A stretch of 64,000 nucleotides of DNA from JABFRJ01 sp031374735. Lineage in GTDB: Bacteria; Pseudomonadota; Alphaproteobacteria; Rhizobiales; Hyphomicrobiaceae. The notes under the pieces are model-generated. The model did no database searches and was not told where the DNA came from. It saw only the letters and a list, made by a program, of their open reading frames with translations. The translations under genes were made by a program, and so were the position numbers. This document shows, piece by piece, positions 8,123 to 16,875 of the stretch. The stretch lies in assembly GCA_031374735.1 (NCBI GenBank), contig JANMGQ010000237.1:1-64000 (forward strand), written 5' to 3'. Each line of letters opens with the position of its first letter. Position 1 is the first letter of the stretch.

Positions 8123-8343
8123 TTGGCCAGCGCCTTGAAAGTTTCACGGTACTCCCGGAACACTTCGCGACCGATGCGCATAACTTCTTCGTGGTGCGGA
8201 TCATGAGCAGATAGAGCAACAGTTTTATCCGGTCCCTCGGTTAGGAACACAGCGTCGCCCTGCTGCAGGCCGAGGCGCGCGAGCAGTTCTTTGGGCAGGA
8301 TCAAGCCTGTGGAGTTGCCGATCTTTTTGAGTTCGAGCTTCAT
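8119..8343 (-). CDS. AbrB/MazE-type antitoxin of the Doc pair
   Basis: About 74 residues. The N-terminal MKLELKKIGNSTGLILPKEL and LGLQQGDAVFLTEG are the swapped-hairpin SpoVT/AbrB DNA-binding fold. The C-terminal part (about residues 45-74) should wrap the toxin. Doc is classically paired with Phd, but AbrB-type partners are also found. Start chosen at 8343; two further in-frame ATG/ACT codons upstream (to 8352) would add three residues. A perfect palindrome at 8358-8376 lies directly upstream and is the probable autoregulatory operator. Confidence 0.85.
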   Translation of the reverse strand: MKLELKKIGNSTGLILPKELLARLGLQQGDAVFLTEGPDKTVALSAHDPHHEEVMRIGREVFREYRETFKALAK

Positions 8344-8357
8344 AGTCATCATCTCAT

Positions 8358-8376
8358 GTTATACGCTTTGTATAAC
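8358..8376 (-). promoter_or_regulatory. Palindromic operator/promoter of the toxin-antitoxin pair
   Basis: GTTATAC (8358-8364) and GTATAAC (8370-8376) form a perfect 7-bp inverted repeat around GCTTT. The arm nearer the gene contains TATAAC, a good -10 hexamer on the minus strand, which would start transcription close to the antitoxin ATG. Overlap of -10 and palindrome is what an autorepressing antitoxin needs. Confidence 0.7.
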
Positions 8377-8401
8377 ACAAAAAGACGCCTGACGGCAACC
8401 G

Positions 8402-9214
8402 TCAAACCGCAACCCCAGATATGTCAGACAGCCTTCCCACCAACCAAGGCGCCGCCGCCAGGATCGGCCCGCCAGATCGGATGCCGTCGCCTGAGAGGAA
8501 ATCGTTCACCTGCCCGCCAGCTTCCGTCACGATGACGAGTGCTGCCGCCACGTCCCACGAGTTGATGTGGTCTTCCAAGTAGCCGTCGATTTCGCCGGTT
8601 GCCACCTGTGCCAGACCCAAGGCACCTGAACCGAGTCGGCGGGTTTCGATGCCGGCCTCCATCAGCCGGCGGACCGTGTCGAGATAATGCTGCAGGGGCT
8701 TGCGGCTGGATGTGCCTGATTCAACCAACGGCGCGTGGGCCATGGCTGGGCCGCTGACCTGCAGGCGTTCCCCGTTGCGGAACGACCCTGTGCCGCGCCG
8801 TGCCTCGTAAAAATGCCCGCTCTGCGGCGCATCGAGAAACCCAAGCGTTGCGACGCCGTCGACAACGAGGCCGAGCGACACGCACCAGCGCGGATTGCCG
8901 TGCATGTAGTTATAGGTGCCGTCGATGGGGTCGACGATCCAAAGCGTGTTGGTGTTGAGCGCCCCCGCTTCTCTGTCAAAGCCGAATTCTTCTCCGAGAA
9001 CAGCGTCGCCGAAGCGCTCGGTCAGGCGTTTGACGATCAGCTCTTCGACGGCCTTGTCGGCGGCCGTTGCGAAGTCGCGCGGGCCCTTGGTCTCGATGTC
9101 ATGCACCGATGCGCTCTTGCGCATGTCGACTGCAAGACGCCCTGCTTCCTTCACGAGCTCGCGCGCGAAGGCATAACGGGCTTCGAGATCGGCCGAGGTC
9201 ATGGCGCGGGTCAT
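8402..9214 (-). CDS. Inositol-monophosphatase-family phosphatase
   Basis: 270 residues. Metal-binding motifs are GEE (about 74-76), WIVDPIDGT (92-100) and the C-terminal SWDVAAALVIVTEAGG, the three signatures of Mg-dependent, lithium-sensitive phosphatases. Substrates in the family include myo-inositol phosphate, fructose bisphosphate, histidinol phosphate and PAP; the sequence does not decide between them. Its ATG overlaps the stop of the upstream amidase gene by four bases, so both are probably expressed together. Confidence 0.85.
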   Translation of the reverse strand: MTRAMTSADLEARYAFARELVKEAGRLAVDMRKSASVHDIETKGPRDFATAADKAVEELIVKRLTERFGDAVLGEEFGFDREAGALNTNTLWIVDPIDGTYNYMHGNPRWCVSLGLVVDGVATLGFLDAPQSGHFYEARRGTGSFRNGERLQVSGPAMAHAPLVESGTSSRKPLQHYLDTVRRLMEAGIETRRLGSGALGLAQVATGEIDGYLEDHINSWDVAAALVIVTEAGGQVNDFLSGDGIRSGGPILAAAPWLVGRLSDISGVAV

Positions 9215-10686
9215 TTCTTGGCGCTCTTGCCTGGAGCCTTCTTCGCTGGTGCTTTCGCGGAGGCCACCGGCGTGCCAGGTATGGGACGGCGCATGACATC
9301 GTCACCTGAGAAGATCTGCTCCAGCGCCAGCGCCACTTCGAGCACGCGGCGGTCTGCGCCCTTCGGCCCGATGATCTGGATGGCGAACGGCAGACCGTTT
9401 TCGTCGCGACCACAGGGCAGGGCCAGCGAGCAGCACAGCGCCATGGTCGGAGCATAAGAAATCGCGAGCCAGCGCATGTAGCTGTCCATGGCGACTCCGT
9501 CGATATCGTTGACGTAGAGCTGCGTGTGCGGGAACGGCGACACGGACGAGGCCGGCGCGATCAGCACGTCGTAGTCGTCGAAGAAGTCATGGAATCGGCG
9601 CATCAGCTTCTGTTGTTCGACGAAACCACGACCGATCTGCTCAACCGTCAGCGTCAGCCCGTGCTCGACGTTAGCCCTGACATTCGGGCCGAGCTTGTCT
9701 TTATGATCGCGGTACTTGTCCTGGTGGCCGATCACGAAGGCGAGGCCGCGGTGAATGTCGAAGGTCTCGTGAACGCCCGAGAAATCCGGCGTCGTCTCGT
9801 CGGCACCGAGGAAGGCCGAGCCGAAGCGCTTCACGCGCTCGGAGAACACGCGGCGGATGGCCTTCGATACCGGCGCCTGGCCGAAGTCGGGCGTAAACGC
9901 CATGCGCAAGCTGGCAAGATCAGCAGGCTCCAGGCGCTCCGGCCAGTCGAGGCCATCCGACGACGAGAACGGATCGATCCGGTTGCACGTCAGCATGGCG
10001 CGCATGAGCAGATACGCGTCTTCAACCGTGCGCGCCATCGGGCCAAGCACGCCCCACGGCACGAGGCCCGCCATCTTCTCAACGGACGGGATCAAGCCGG
10101 TCGACGTGCGAAACCCGACCACGCCGCAGAAATGAGCCGGCGTGCGCAGTGAGCCGCCATAGTCCGAGCCGGTGGCAAGAGGCATCATGTCGAGGGCGAG
10201 CGCGCACGCAGAACCGCCGGACGAACCGGCGGCCGTCAATGTGGGATCGAACGGATTGCCGGTGGTGCCGAAAACCTTGTTGGTGGAATTTCCACCCGCT
10301 CCGAATTCCGGCACATTGGTCTTACAGAACGCATTGCCGCCCGCCGCCCGGATGTTGGCAACCATGCCGTCGTCGTTCTCCGGCACGTAGTCCTTGAACA
10401 ACAGCGAGCCCCACGTGGAGCGCATGCCACCAACGGCGTGCAGGTCTTTGATGCCGACCGGTAGGCCATCGAGGCAATCAAGCTGGCCGCCTCCCATAAC
10501 GCGCCGCTCGGCGGCTTTCGCCTCCTCCAGAGCGCGCGGCTCATCGAGCACCGTGACGGCATTGACGGCCGGGTTCACGGCCGCAATGCGTTGCAGGCAG
10601 CTCTGCATGAGTTCGACGGGCGAGAGTTTCTTTTGTCCGATCAGGCGGCGCGCCTCAACGGCAGAGAGATGGCAGGGTTCGGTCAT
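9211..10686 (-). CDS. Amidase-signature-family hydrolase
   Basis: 491 residues. The Ser-cisSer-Lys triad is visible: K80 in LPVGIKDLHAV, S155 in TAAGSSGGSA and nucleophile S179 in GSDYGGSLRTPA. Fits the annotated amidases that hydrolyse small amides; it is not GatA, since the C-terminal half lacks the GatA pattern and the gene is not with gatB or gatC. The last ~17 residues (ASAKAPAKKAPGKSAKK) form a lysine/alanine/proline tail resembling bacterial histone-H1-like tails, unusual for an amidase. First gene of a two-gene unit with the phosphatase; divergent from agmatinase across about 160 bases with no recognised signal. Confidence 0.85.
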   Translation of the reverse strand: MTEPCHLSAVEARRLIGQKKLSPVELMQSCLQRIAAVNPAVNAVTVLDEPRALEEAKAAERRVMGGGQLDCLDGLPVGIKDLHAVGGMRSTWGSLLFKDYVPENDDGMVANIRAAGGNAFCKTNVPEFGAGGNSTNKVFGTTGNPFDPTLTAAGSSGGSACALALDMMPLATGSDYGGSLRTPAHFCGVVGFRTSTGLIPSVEKMAGLVPWGVLGPMARTVEDAYLLMRAMLTCNRIDPFSSSDGLDWPERLEPADLASLRMAFTPDFGQAPVSKAIRRVFSERVKRFGSAFLGADETTPDFSGVHETFDIHRGLAFVIGHQDKYRDHKDKLGPNVRANVEHGLTLTVEQIGRGFVEQQKLMRRFHDFFDDYDVLIAPASSVSPFPHTQLYVNDIDGVAMDSYMRWLAISYAPTMALCCSLALPCGRDENGLPFAIQIIGPKGADRRVLEVALALEQIFSGDDVMRRPIPGTPVASAKAPAKKAPGKSAKK

Positions 10687-10849
10687 GATGGTGATCGCAA
10701 GGTCGAGCTGAAAGACGCCGGACCGTAGAGCAAGAGGTTGCCCTTGGGAAATGGGTCCGGCCTAGGCGTGGCCCAGGTCGAGCATTGGCCTATAGCGCAA
10801 CCTGGTCCTGATGTGGCTAAGTGCAGCATTCGCCGCAACGGAATCCGCT

Positions 10850-11905
10850 ATGGTCAAGTCCCCCAAATCTCCAGCTGAGAAACTCAAGGCCCTGCGCGCC
10901 AAGTACGGCAACGCGCAAGCTGGTGAAGTGCACGACCCGTTGTTCAAGCAGGTGGCCGACAAGCTGTTCACCGGGGGCAAGCGCACCAAGCCCTACGAGG
11001 GCGTCGCGACATTCCTCGACGCGCCGCTCCGCCTTGATGCGCCCGATACAGCCAACTTCGGAGGTCTTGATGTGGCACTGATCGGCGTGCCGATGGACCT
11101 CGGCGTCACCAACCGCGCCGGTACACGCCTCGGCCCCCGCGCGGTGCGTCAGGTCGAGCGCATCGGGCCTTATCACCACATGCTCAAAAAAGTGCCTGCC
11201 AGCATGGTCAGGATGGCCGATGTCGGCGACGTGTCGTTCAGATCTCGATACAGCCTGTCGGACAGCCATGAGGATATCGAGGCCTATTTCGGCAAAGTCG
11301 TGAAGGCTGGCGTCGCGCCGATAGCCGTTGGCGGCGACCACTCCATCACGCTGCCGATCCTCAAGGCCATTGGCGCCAAAGCCCCCGTCGGCCTGATCCA
11401 CATCGACGCGCACTGCGATACGTCCGGCCCGTTCGAGGGCTCGAAGTTTCATCATGGCGGGCCGTTCCGCGAGGCGGTTCTGGCGGGCGTTCTCGATCCC
11501 GCGCGCACGATCCAGATCGGCATCCGCGGCAACTCGGAATTCCTGTGGGAGTTCTCCTACGATAGCGGCATGACCGTCATTCATGCGGAAGACCTCGACA
11601 CGCTTGGGTTGGAGACAGTGGCGGCCAAAATCCGCGACGTCGTCGGTCGCGGGCCGACCTATGTGACCTTCGACATCGACAGTCTCGACCCGGCCTTTGC
11701 CCCCGGCACCGGAACGCCCGAGATCGGCGGCCTCTCGACGCGCGAAGCGATGGCACTTTTGCGCGCGTGTGCGGGCTTGAACATCATCGGCGGCGATGTC
11801 GTAGAAGTGGCGCCGCAATACGACGCGACGACGAACACAGCGCATGCAGGCGCGCAGATGCTGTTTGAGATCGCAACGCTTGTCGCGATCGCGCGGACCT
11901 CGTGA
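10850..11905 (+). CDS. speB: Agmatinase / arginase-family ureohydrolase
   Basis: 351 residues when started at ATG 10850 (GGAA about seven bases upstream). The binuclear Mn site is complete: GGDHS near residue 161, HIDAHCD, and TFDIDSLDPAFAPGTGTPE. These mark ureohydrolases; the overall pattern fits agmatinase (agmatine to putrescine plus urea), but related guanidino-acid hydrolases look similar. About 60 residues of N-terminal extension precede the core, as in other alphaproteobacterial members. The stop overlaps the next gene by four bases. Confidence 0.8.
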   Translation: MVKSPKSPAEKLKALRAKYGNAQAGEVHDPLFKQVADKLFTGGKRTKPYEGVATFLDAPLRLDAPDTANFGGLDVALIGVPMDLGVTNRAGTRLGPRAVRQVERIGPYHHMLKKVPASMVRMADVGDVSFRSRYSLSDSHEDIEAYFGKVVKAGVAPIAVGGDHSITLPILKAIGAKAPVGLIHIDAHCDTSGPFEGSKFHHGGPFREAVLAGVLDPARTIQIGIRGNSEFLWEFSYDSGMTVIHAEDLDTLGLETVAAKIRDVVGRGPTYVTFDIDSLDPAFAPGTGTPEIGGLSTREAMALLRACAGLNIIGGDVVEVAPQYDATTNTAHAGAQMLFEIATLVAIARTS

Positions 11906-12678
11906 GGCCGATCGTCGTCATCACCGGCGGCTCGGACGGTATTGGCCGTGCGCTCGCTGCGCGCTTCGTCGCCGCTAGCAACGACGTGCTGCTGGTCGCC
12001 CGGGACGCTGCTCGACTGAGCGAGGCGGTTGCAGCCATGGCGACGCCCGGTCGGTTGGTCTCGACGCTCGCGCTCGATGTCACATCGGCTGACGCAACGC
12101 AGCGTCTCGATGCACACCTTGCATCGCTCGATGGCTATTGTGATGTGCTCGTCAACGCGGCCGGGGTTGGCCTCGCGGGAGCTTTTGCAGAGCATGATCC
12201 CGCGGCACTCGATCGCCTGGTCGATCTCAACACCCGCGCGTTGACGACACTGACGCGGCACTATCTTCCTGACATGCTTGCGCGCAAACGCGGCGGGATC
12301 CTCAACATTGCCTCGCTCGGTGGCTACGCGCCGGGACCATGGCAAGCAGCCTATTATGCCAGCAAGGCCTATGTGATCAGCCTCACAGAGGCATTGGCGC
12401 ACGAGTGCGCCGGAGGGGGCGTGCGCATCGCCGTGGTCTGCCCTGGACCGGTGCGCACGGACTTTCACAAGCGCATGCACGGTGAAACCGGACTGTATCT
12501 GCGGCTTATGCCGGTTGCGACGCCCGAGGCGATTGCGCGCTCGGCCTACCGCCGGTTCCGGCTCGGCCAGCGCGTGATCATTCCGGGGATCGTTGCGACT
12601 GCCATGATGCCGGCGATGCGGGTGCTGCCGCATCGCCTGCTTTCGCCGCTGGTGGCGCTTCTGTTGAAGCCGCGCTGA
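11902..12678 (+). CDS. Short-chain dehydrogenase/reductase
   Basis: 258 residues from GTG 11902, which overlaps the agmatinase stop. SDR features: GGSDGIGRALA near the N-terminus, NAAGVGLAG, catalytic Ser in LNIASLGGYAPG and YxxxK in AAYYASKAYV. The C-terminal segment (about 200-258) is hydrophobic and basic (TAMMPAMRVLPHRLLSPLVALLLKPR), suggesting membrane association like the DltE/YqjQ-type 'classical' SDRs. Substrate unknown. Confidence 0.82.
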   Translation: MRPIVVITGGSDGIGRALAARFVAASNDVLLVARDAARLSEAVAAMATPGRLVSTLALDVTSADATQRLDAHLASLDGYCDVLVNAAGVGLAGAFAEHDPAALDRLVDLNTRALTTLTRHYLPDMLARKRGGILNIASLGGYAPGPWQAAYYASKAYVISLTEALAHECAGGGVRIAVVCPGPVRTDFHKRMHGETGLYLRLMPVATPEAIARSAYRRFRLGQRVIIPGIVATAMMPAMRVLPHRLLSPLVALLLKPR

Positions 12679-12697
12679 CGATTGTCACGGAGGCGGC

Positions 12698-13102
12698 TCA
12701 ATACAAGAACCGCTCCTCGACGATCTTACCCTTTTCGATCGTGTAGAGCGCAACCTCTTGCATCTGCATGCGCTGGCCTGTTTCTTTCGTGGTCACGTCC
12801 ATGGCGAAGCGGACGGCGAACTGGTTGCCGTTGATGTAGGGGCCTTCGGTCGTAACGCTATGCACTGTATGGTTCGCATACCACCAATCGGACTTCTTCT
12901 TGACCGCGGCCGCGCCTTCGACACGCGCCATTGGCCCTTCCATCGCCTCGATCGAGACGATCGACTTGGCATTGAACTTTTTGGCCGCGCCTGCGTGGTC
13001 ATCGGCTTTCAGCATGGCGGTGAAAGCCTCAGCGGTTTGCCGTGTCGTGTCAGCGGCAGACTTGGTTGCCCTGGGCGCGGTTTTGGTGGCGGCTTTGGCC
13101 AT
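12698..13102 (-). CDS. NTF2/SnoaL-like protein with lysine-rich N-terminus
   Basis: 134 residues started at 13102. Residues from about 23 on (TAEAFTAMLKADDHAGAA...) form a SnoaL/ketosteroid-isomerase-like fold with the typical WWYANHTVHSVTTEGPYING, FAVRFAMDVT and QEVALYTIEKGKIVEERFLY strands. The first 20 residues are Lys/Ala/Thr-rich like histone H1 tails. No catalytic residues can be assigned; members of this family are often of unknown function. Converges with the SDR gene over 19 bases. Confidence 0.7.
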   Translation of the reverse strand: MAKAATKTAPRATKSAADTTRQTAEAFTAMLKADDHAGAAKKFNAKSIVSIEAMEGPMARVEGAAAVKKKSDWWYANHTVHSVTTEGPYINGNQFAVRFAMDVTTKETGQRMQMQEVALYTIEKGKIVEERFLY

Positions 13103-13207
13103 GGGGGGGCTCCGTCGTTGGGGTGGGAGGGCCTCCAAGATCAACCGATTTTGCGCGTGTTGCAATGGCCTCAGTGCGCGCATTTGGGGCGCGCATTTGG
13201 GCCGGTG

Positions 13208-13414
13208 TCACTTCGGTTGCGGGCAAGGTGCTTTGACGCAATAGATGACGCGCTTCGGCTTGGCTTGAGGACACGGTGCCTGGATGCAACGGATGCCACT
13301 GTCAAGCTGTTGCTGCGACGACTTACGCGGTGACTGCTCCGGCGTTTTGGGATCGGCAATCGCGGCTGTCACGAGGGCCGTGATAGAGGCAAAGGCGAGG
13401 ATGAGGACACGCAT
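13208..13414 (-). CDS. Tiny secreted protein with two CxAPCPQ repeats
   Basis: 68 residues with a clear signal peptide (MRVLILAFASITALVTAAIA, cleavage near AIA-DP). The mature part is about 48 residues and ends in a tandem repeat: GIRCIQAPCPQAKPKR and VIYCVKAPCPQPK, giving four cysteines in two CxxxPC units. Basic and proline-rich otherwise. Unknown function; the cysteine pairs could form disulfides in the periplasm. No upstream RBS was examined in depth. Similar short alphaproteobacterial peptides with CxAPCPQ units are likely but could not be searched. Confidence 0.65.
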   Translation of the reverse strand: MRVLILAFASITALVTAAIADPKTPEQSPRKSSQQQLDSGIRCIQAPCPQAKPKRVIYCVKAPCPQPK

Positions 13415-13524
13415 GGATCGACTCCAGTTTGGATGACGTTCCCTTGTCTCTCACGTCGTTTGAGGCGCCGCTGTTCCGGTGGGAACAGTTCCCATTATTG
13501 GTTCGGGTTGCATGGTGGAACGCT

Positions 13525-14079
13525 ATGGGTTCTTTGATCGAGACACCGCGCCGGATCATGATCATGGGGCCAAGTGGCTCCGGTAAATCCACTCTGGCGC
13601 GTGCGCTCGGGGCTCGTCTTGGTTTGCCCGTCATGCATCTGGATCGGCTATTCTGGCAGCCCGGTTGGGTGGAGCCTGACGAACCATCATTCCGCGCCAA
13701 GATTGCCAAGGCTGCGGCCGGGGAAACCTGGATCATTGAAGGCAACTACTCGCGGCAAGTCGATCTGAGGCTGCCACGGGCGGATGTCCTGATCTGGCTC
13801 GATCTGCCTCGTCGTGTGTATTTCTCAGCCGCCGTCTGGCGCATGCTCAAGAACTACGGCCGAGAACGCGGCGATATCGGCCCCGGGTGCCCTGAACGCT
13901 TTGACATCGCTTTCTTTCGCGATTGGGTCTGGACGTACCCGACACGAGGACGGCCAAAGCAGCTGGCGCTGATGCGTGCGATGCCGCCGCATGTATCCTC
14001 GCTGACGCTTCGGTCACGCCGAGAGGTCGCACAGCTTATGAAAGGACTGCCTCATTCGCTGAAGCCCCAGGTTGGATGA
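13525..14079 (+). CDS. P-loop kinase-like protein (FlaR / topology-modulation type)
   Basis: 184 residues from ATG 13525. Walker A IMGPSGSGKST lies just after the start, followed by LDRLFWQPGWVEPD, WIIEGNYSRQVDLRLPRADV and WLDLPRRVYF, the pattern of the adenylate-kinase-like 'topology modulation' (FlaR) proteins. The C-terminal part keeps the typical R...K-rich helix. Presumed nucleotide-binding, substrate unknown. It runs on the plus strand 68 bases before the ThDP enzyme. An extended reading back to 13429 has no better start. Confidence 0.7.
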   Translation: MGSLIETPRRIMIMGPSGSGKSTLARALGARLGLPVMHLDRLFWQPGWVEPDEPSFRAKIAKAAAGETWIIEGNYSRQVDLRLPRADVLIWLDLPRRVYFSAAVWRMLKNYGRERGDIGPGCPERFDIAFFRDWVWTYPTRGRPKQLALMRAMPPHVSSLTLRSRREVAQLMKGLPHSLKPQVG

Positions 14080-14147
14080 TTTCTTGGCGCACCCTTTGCG
14101 TCAGCACTGAATTCGGGCATCACGCCGGAATCACACCGGAGACTCCT

Positions 14148-15794
14148 ATGCGCCACGGCGGCAAGATCCTGATCGACCAACTCGAACTGAACGGCGCCAA
14201 GGCTGCGTTCACGGTACCAGGTGAGAGTTTCCTTGCCGCGCTGGATGGCCTTCATGGTGCTGGTGTGAAAACCATCATCTGCCGCCAGGAAGGCGGGGCT
14301 GCCATGATGGCGGAGGCTTTTGGCAAGCTGACGGGCACGCCGGGCTTGTGCTTCGTCACCCGCGGGCCAGGACTCGCCAATGCCATGTCGGGCCTGCACG
14401 TCGCACAGCAGGATTCGACGCCGATGATCCTATTCCTCGGTTTGCCCGCCTCCGATACGGAGGATCGTGAGGCGTTCCAGGAGATGGAAACCAAGAGCGT
14501 GCTCGGCACGTTCGTGAAATGGGTCGCTGTCATCCGCGACGTCAAGCGCATTCCGGAATACGTCAGCCGCGCCTATCACGTGGCGCTCTCCGGCCGCCCG
14601 GGACCGGTCGTGCTCGGCCTGCCCGAGGACATGCTGGCGTCTGAAGCGGATGTCGTCGACGCCAAGCCCGCGATCATTCCGCATCTCGCGCCGTCGTCCG
14701 ATGACAGCGCCGCGTTTGCGAGCTTGCTTGCCAAGGCTGAGCGTCCGCTGATGATCGTCGGCGGCCCCGGCTGGAGCAAGGCCACGCGCGAACGGGTCGA
14801 AGCTTTTGCGGCGCGCACGCACATGCCCGTTGCCGCCGCGTTTCGTTATCAGGACTATTTCGACAACCGCCACCCGCAATATGCGGGCTGTGCGGGCATC
14901 GGCATCGACCCGAAGCTGTCGGCGGCCATCAAGGATGCTGATCTGCTGGTCGTGGTCGGCGCACGCATGGGCGAAATGACGACATCGGGTTACACGCTGC
15001 TCGATATCCCCAATCCCAAGCAGACGTTTGTTCATGTCCATCCGTCGCCGGACGAGCTGCAGCGCGTGTACCGTGCGAGCCTACCAATTGCATCGAGCGC
15101 GGAGAATTTCTCGAAGGCGCTCGCGGGCTTGAACATGGCGCCGAAGCCATCGTGGAGCTCGCGCAGCGCCGCGCTGCGCGAGGCGGCGACGGCTTATCGC
15201 AAGGCGATCCCAACGCCCGGCGATGTCAAACTCGAGCAGGTGATGCTGACCGTCTCAGACATGCTGCCGGATGATGCGATCGTGACCAACGGCGCTGGTA
15301 ACTACGCGGCGTTCCTGCATCGGTATTATTCCTATCGTGGCTGGCGTTCAGGCCTGGCGCCGACGTCGGGTTCGATGGGTTATGGATTGCCGGCTGCCAT
15401 CGCCGCCAAGGTCGCCATGCCCGAGCGCACGGTCGTCAACTTCGCAGGCGACGGCTGTTTCATGATGACGTCGCAGGAGCTGGCGACGTGCATGCAATAC
15501 AACTTGGCGATCGTCACGGTGGTGGTCAACAACGGCATGTACGGCACCATCCGCATGCATCAGGAGCGCGAGTATCCGTCACGCGTCGAGGGCACCCAGC
15601 TGGTCAACCCGGACTTCGCAGCCTTCGCCCGCGCCTTCGGCGCCCATGGCGAAACGGTGACCAAGACCGCCGAGTTCAAGCCGGCGTTGGAGCGCGCGCT
15701 GGCGAGCGGCAAACCCGCGGTGATCGAGGTCAAGACCGATCCTGAGGCCATCGCCGTCTCGCGCACCATCACGCAACTGCGGGGTGGCAAGTAA
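14148..15794 (+). CDS. ThDP-dependent enzyme of the acetolactate synthase family
   Basis: 548 residues from ATG 14148 behind GGAG. Full three-domain layout: PYR domain with catalytic glutamate in CRQEGGAAMMAEAFG, middle domain, and PP domain with ThDP motif GDGCFMMTSQELATCMQ ending in VNNGMYGTI. This is a large-subunit-type family containing acetolactate synthase, benzoylformate decarboxylase and others. No small regulatory subunit (ilvH) is adjacent, so it is probably a catabolic paralogue rather than the branched-chain enzyme. The longer reading back to 13923 overlaps the preceding gene and is rejected. Confidence 0.78.
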   Translation: MRHGGKILIDQLELNGAKAAFTVPGESFLAALDGLHGAGVKTIICRQEGGAAMMAEAFGKLTGTPGLCFVTRGPGLANAMSGLHVAQQDSTPMILFLGLPASDTEDREAFQEMETKSVLGTFVKWVAVIRDVKRIPEYVSRAYHVALSGRPGPVVLGLPEDMLASEADVVDAKPAIIPHLAPSSDDSAAFASLLAKAERPLMIVGGPGWSKATRERVEAFAARTHMPVAAAFRYQDYFDNRHPQYAGCAGIGIDPKLSAAIKDADLLVVVGARMGEMTTSGYTLLDIPNPKQTFVHVHPSPDELQRVYRASLPIASSAENFSKALAGLNMAPKPSWSSRSAALREAATAYRKAIPTPGDVKLEQVMLTVSDMLPDDAIVTNGAGNYAAFLHRYYSYRGWRSGLAPTSGSMGYGLPAAIAAKVAMPERTVVNFAGDGCFMMTSQELATCMQYNLAIVTVVVNNGMYGTIRMHQEREYPSRVEGTQLVNPDFAAFARAFGAHGETVTKTAEFKPALERALASGKPAVIEVKTDPEAIAVSRTITQLRGGK

Positions 15795-15893
15795 GGGCGT
15801 GCAGTGGGCGAGAGTGCCATGGCCTGCGCCTGAACAATCGGCAATCAGGAAACGGGTCGTGCATGAGATGTCGCCGCTGTAGGGTGTCGCAAA

Positions 15894-16820
15894 ATGCCCG
15901 GAACGGAACTGATCGCCATGCTCCAGACCACGACACTGCCGCCAGCTGCGCCGCCAACCGCGTTTGGCGAGGCGAACGACTATGGCTTGATCCGCTCGGC
16001 CATCACGTATCTGAGCAACAACTGGTCAGAGCATCCGCCGTTGGAGGCTCTTGCACAGCATCTGGGTCTGTCTCCCGCGCACTGCCAGAAGCTGTTCAAG
16101 CGCTGGTGCGGACTGTCGCCGAAGGAATTCGTGCAGGCCATCGCGATCGACCGCGCGCGACAGCTGCTGGAGGGGGCAGCCAGCGTGCTTGATACGGCGC
16201 ACGAGATCGGCTTGTCCGGCGGCTCTCGCCTGCACGATCTGTTCGTGACCCATGAGGCCATGACACCTGGAGACTATAAGCGGCGCGGCGAGGGTTTGTC
16301 CATCGCCTATGGTTTTCACGCGTGCCCGTTTGGCGAAGCGCTCGTCATGGCGACGGAGCGCGGCGTGTGCGGCATGGCTTTCGTCAACGAAGACGTCAAC
16401 CAGAGTCGCGCGGATGCGCTGTCCGATATGACGCGCCGGTGGCCGCGTGCCACGTTCATCGAGCAACCCGGCCGAACGGCGCCGCTGTCTGCACGCGTCT
16501 TTGAGCCGAAGGCGTGGCTCGCGGACCAACCGGTGCGGCTGGTGCTGATTGGCACGGACTTCGAGATCCGCGTCTGGGAGGCGCTGTTGAAAATTCCCAT
16601 GGGCCGTGCGGTCAGCTATGGCGATATCGCACGTCATCTCGGCCAGCCGACGGCCTCACGTGCGGTCGGCACAGCGGTTGGCCGCAATCCGATCTCGTTT
16701 GCCGTGCCCTGTCACCGCGTCATGCGGGGCGATGGGCAGCTCGCCGGCTACCATTGGGGCCTCACGCGCAAGCGCGCGTTGATCAGCTGGGAAACGGGGC
16801 GCGTGACGGGCAAGGCGTGA
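15894..16820 (+). CDS. AraC-type HTH fused to methylated-DNA--cysteine methyltransferase (Ada-like)
   Basis: 308 residues. About 28-130 is an AraC/XylS helix-turn-helix (LEALAQHLGLSPAHCQKLFKRW, LLEGAASVLDTAHEIGLSG). About 150-305 is the O6-alkylguanine-DNA alkyltransferase domain with acceptor cysteine in FAVPCHRVM (about 272) and the helix SRAVGTAVGRNP. It lacks the N-terminal Ada zinc domain that repairs phosphotriesters and triggers the Ada response, so it repairs O6-methylguanine and may regulate by another cue. Start at 15894 is preferred for length; ATG 15918 is an alternative with GGAACTGATCGCC upstream. Confidence 0.85.
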   Translation: MPGTELIAMLQTTTLPPAAPPTAFGEANDYGLIRSAITYLSNNWSEHPPLEALAQHLGLSPAHCQKLFKRWCGLSPKEFVQAIAIDRARQLLEGAASVLDTAHEIGLSGGSRLHDLFVTHEAMTPGDYKRRGEGLSIAYGFHACPFGEALVMATERGVCGMAFVNEDVNQSRADALSDMTRRWPRATFIEQPGRTAPLSARVFEPKAWLADQPVRLVLIGTDFEIRVWEALLKIPMGRAVSYGDIARHLGQPTASRAVGTAVGRNPISFAVPCHRVMRGDGQLAGYHWGLTRKRALISWETGRVTGKA

Positions 16821-16875
16821 GTGTGAAGCTGACCTGTTGTTTGGTCGGTCAGTCATTGCGAGCCCTGAACTCATA

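Noticed and set aside
10817..11845. Long minus-strand ORF opposite agmatinase
   Set aside because: Arginine/aspartate-rich shadow of the complete metal-binding ureohydrolase on the plus strand.
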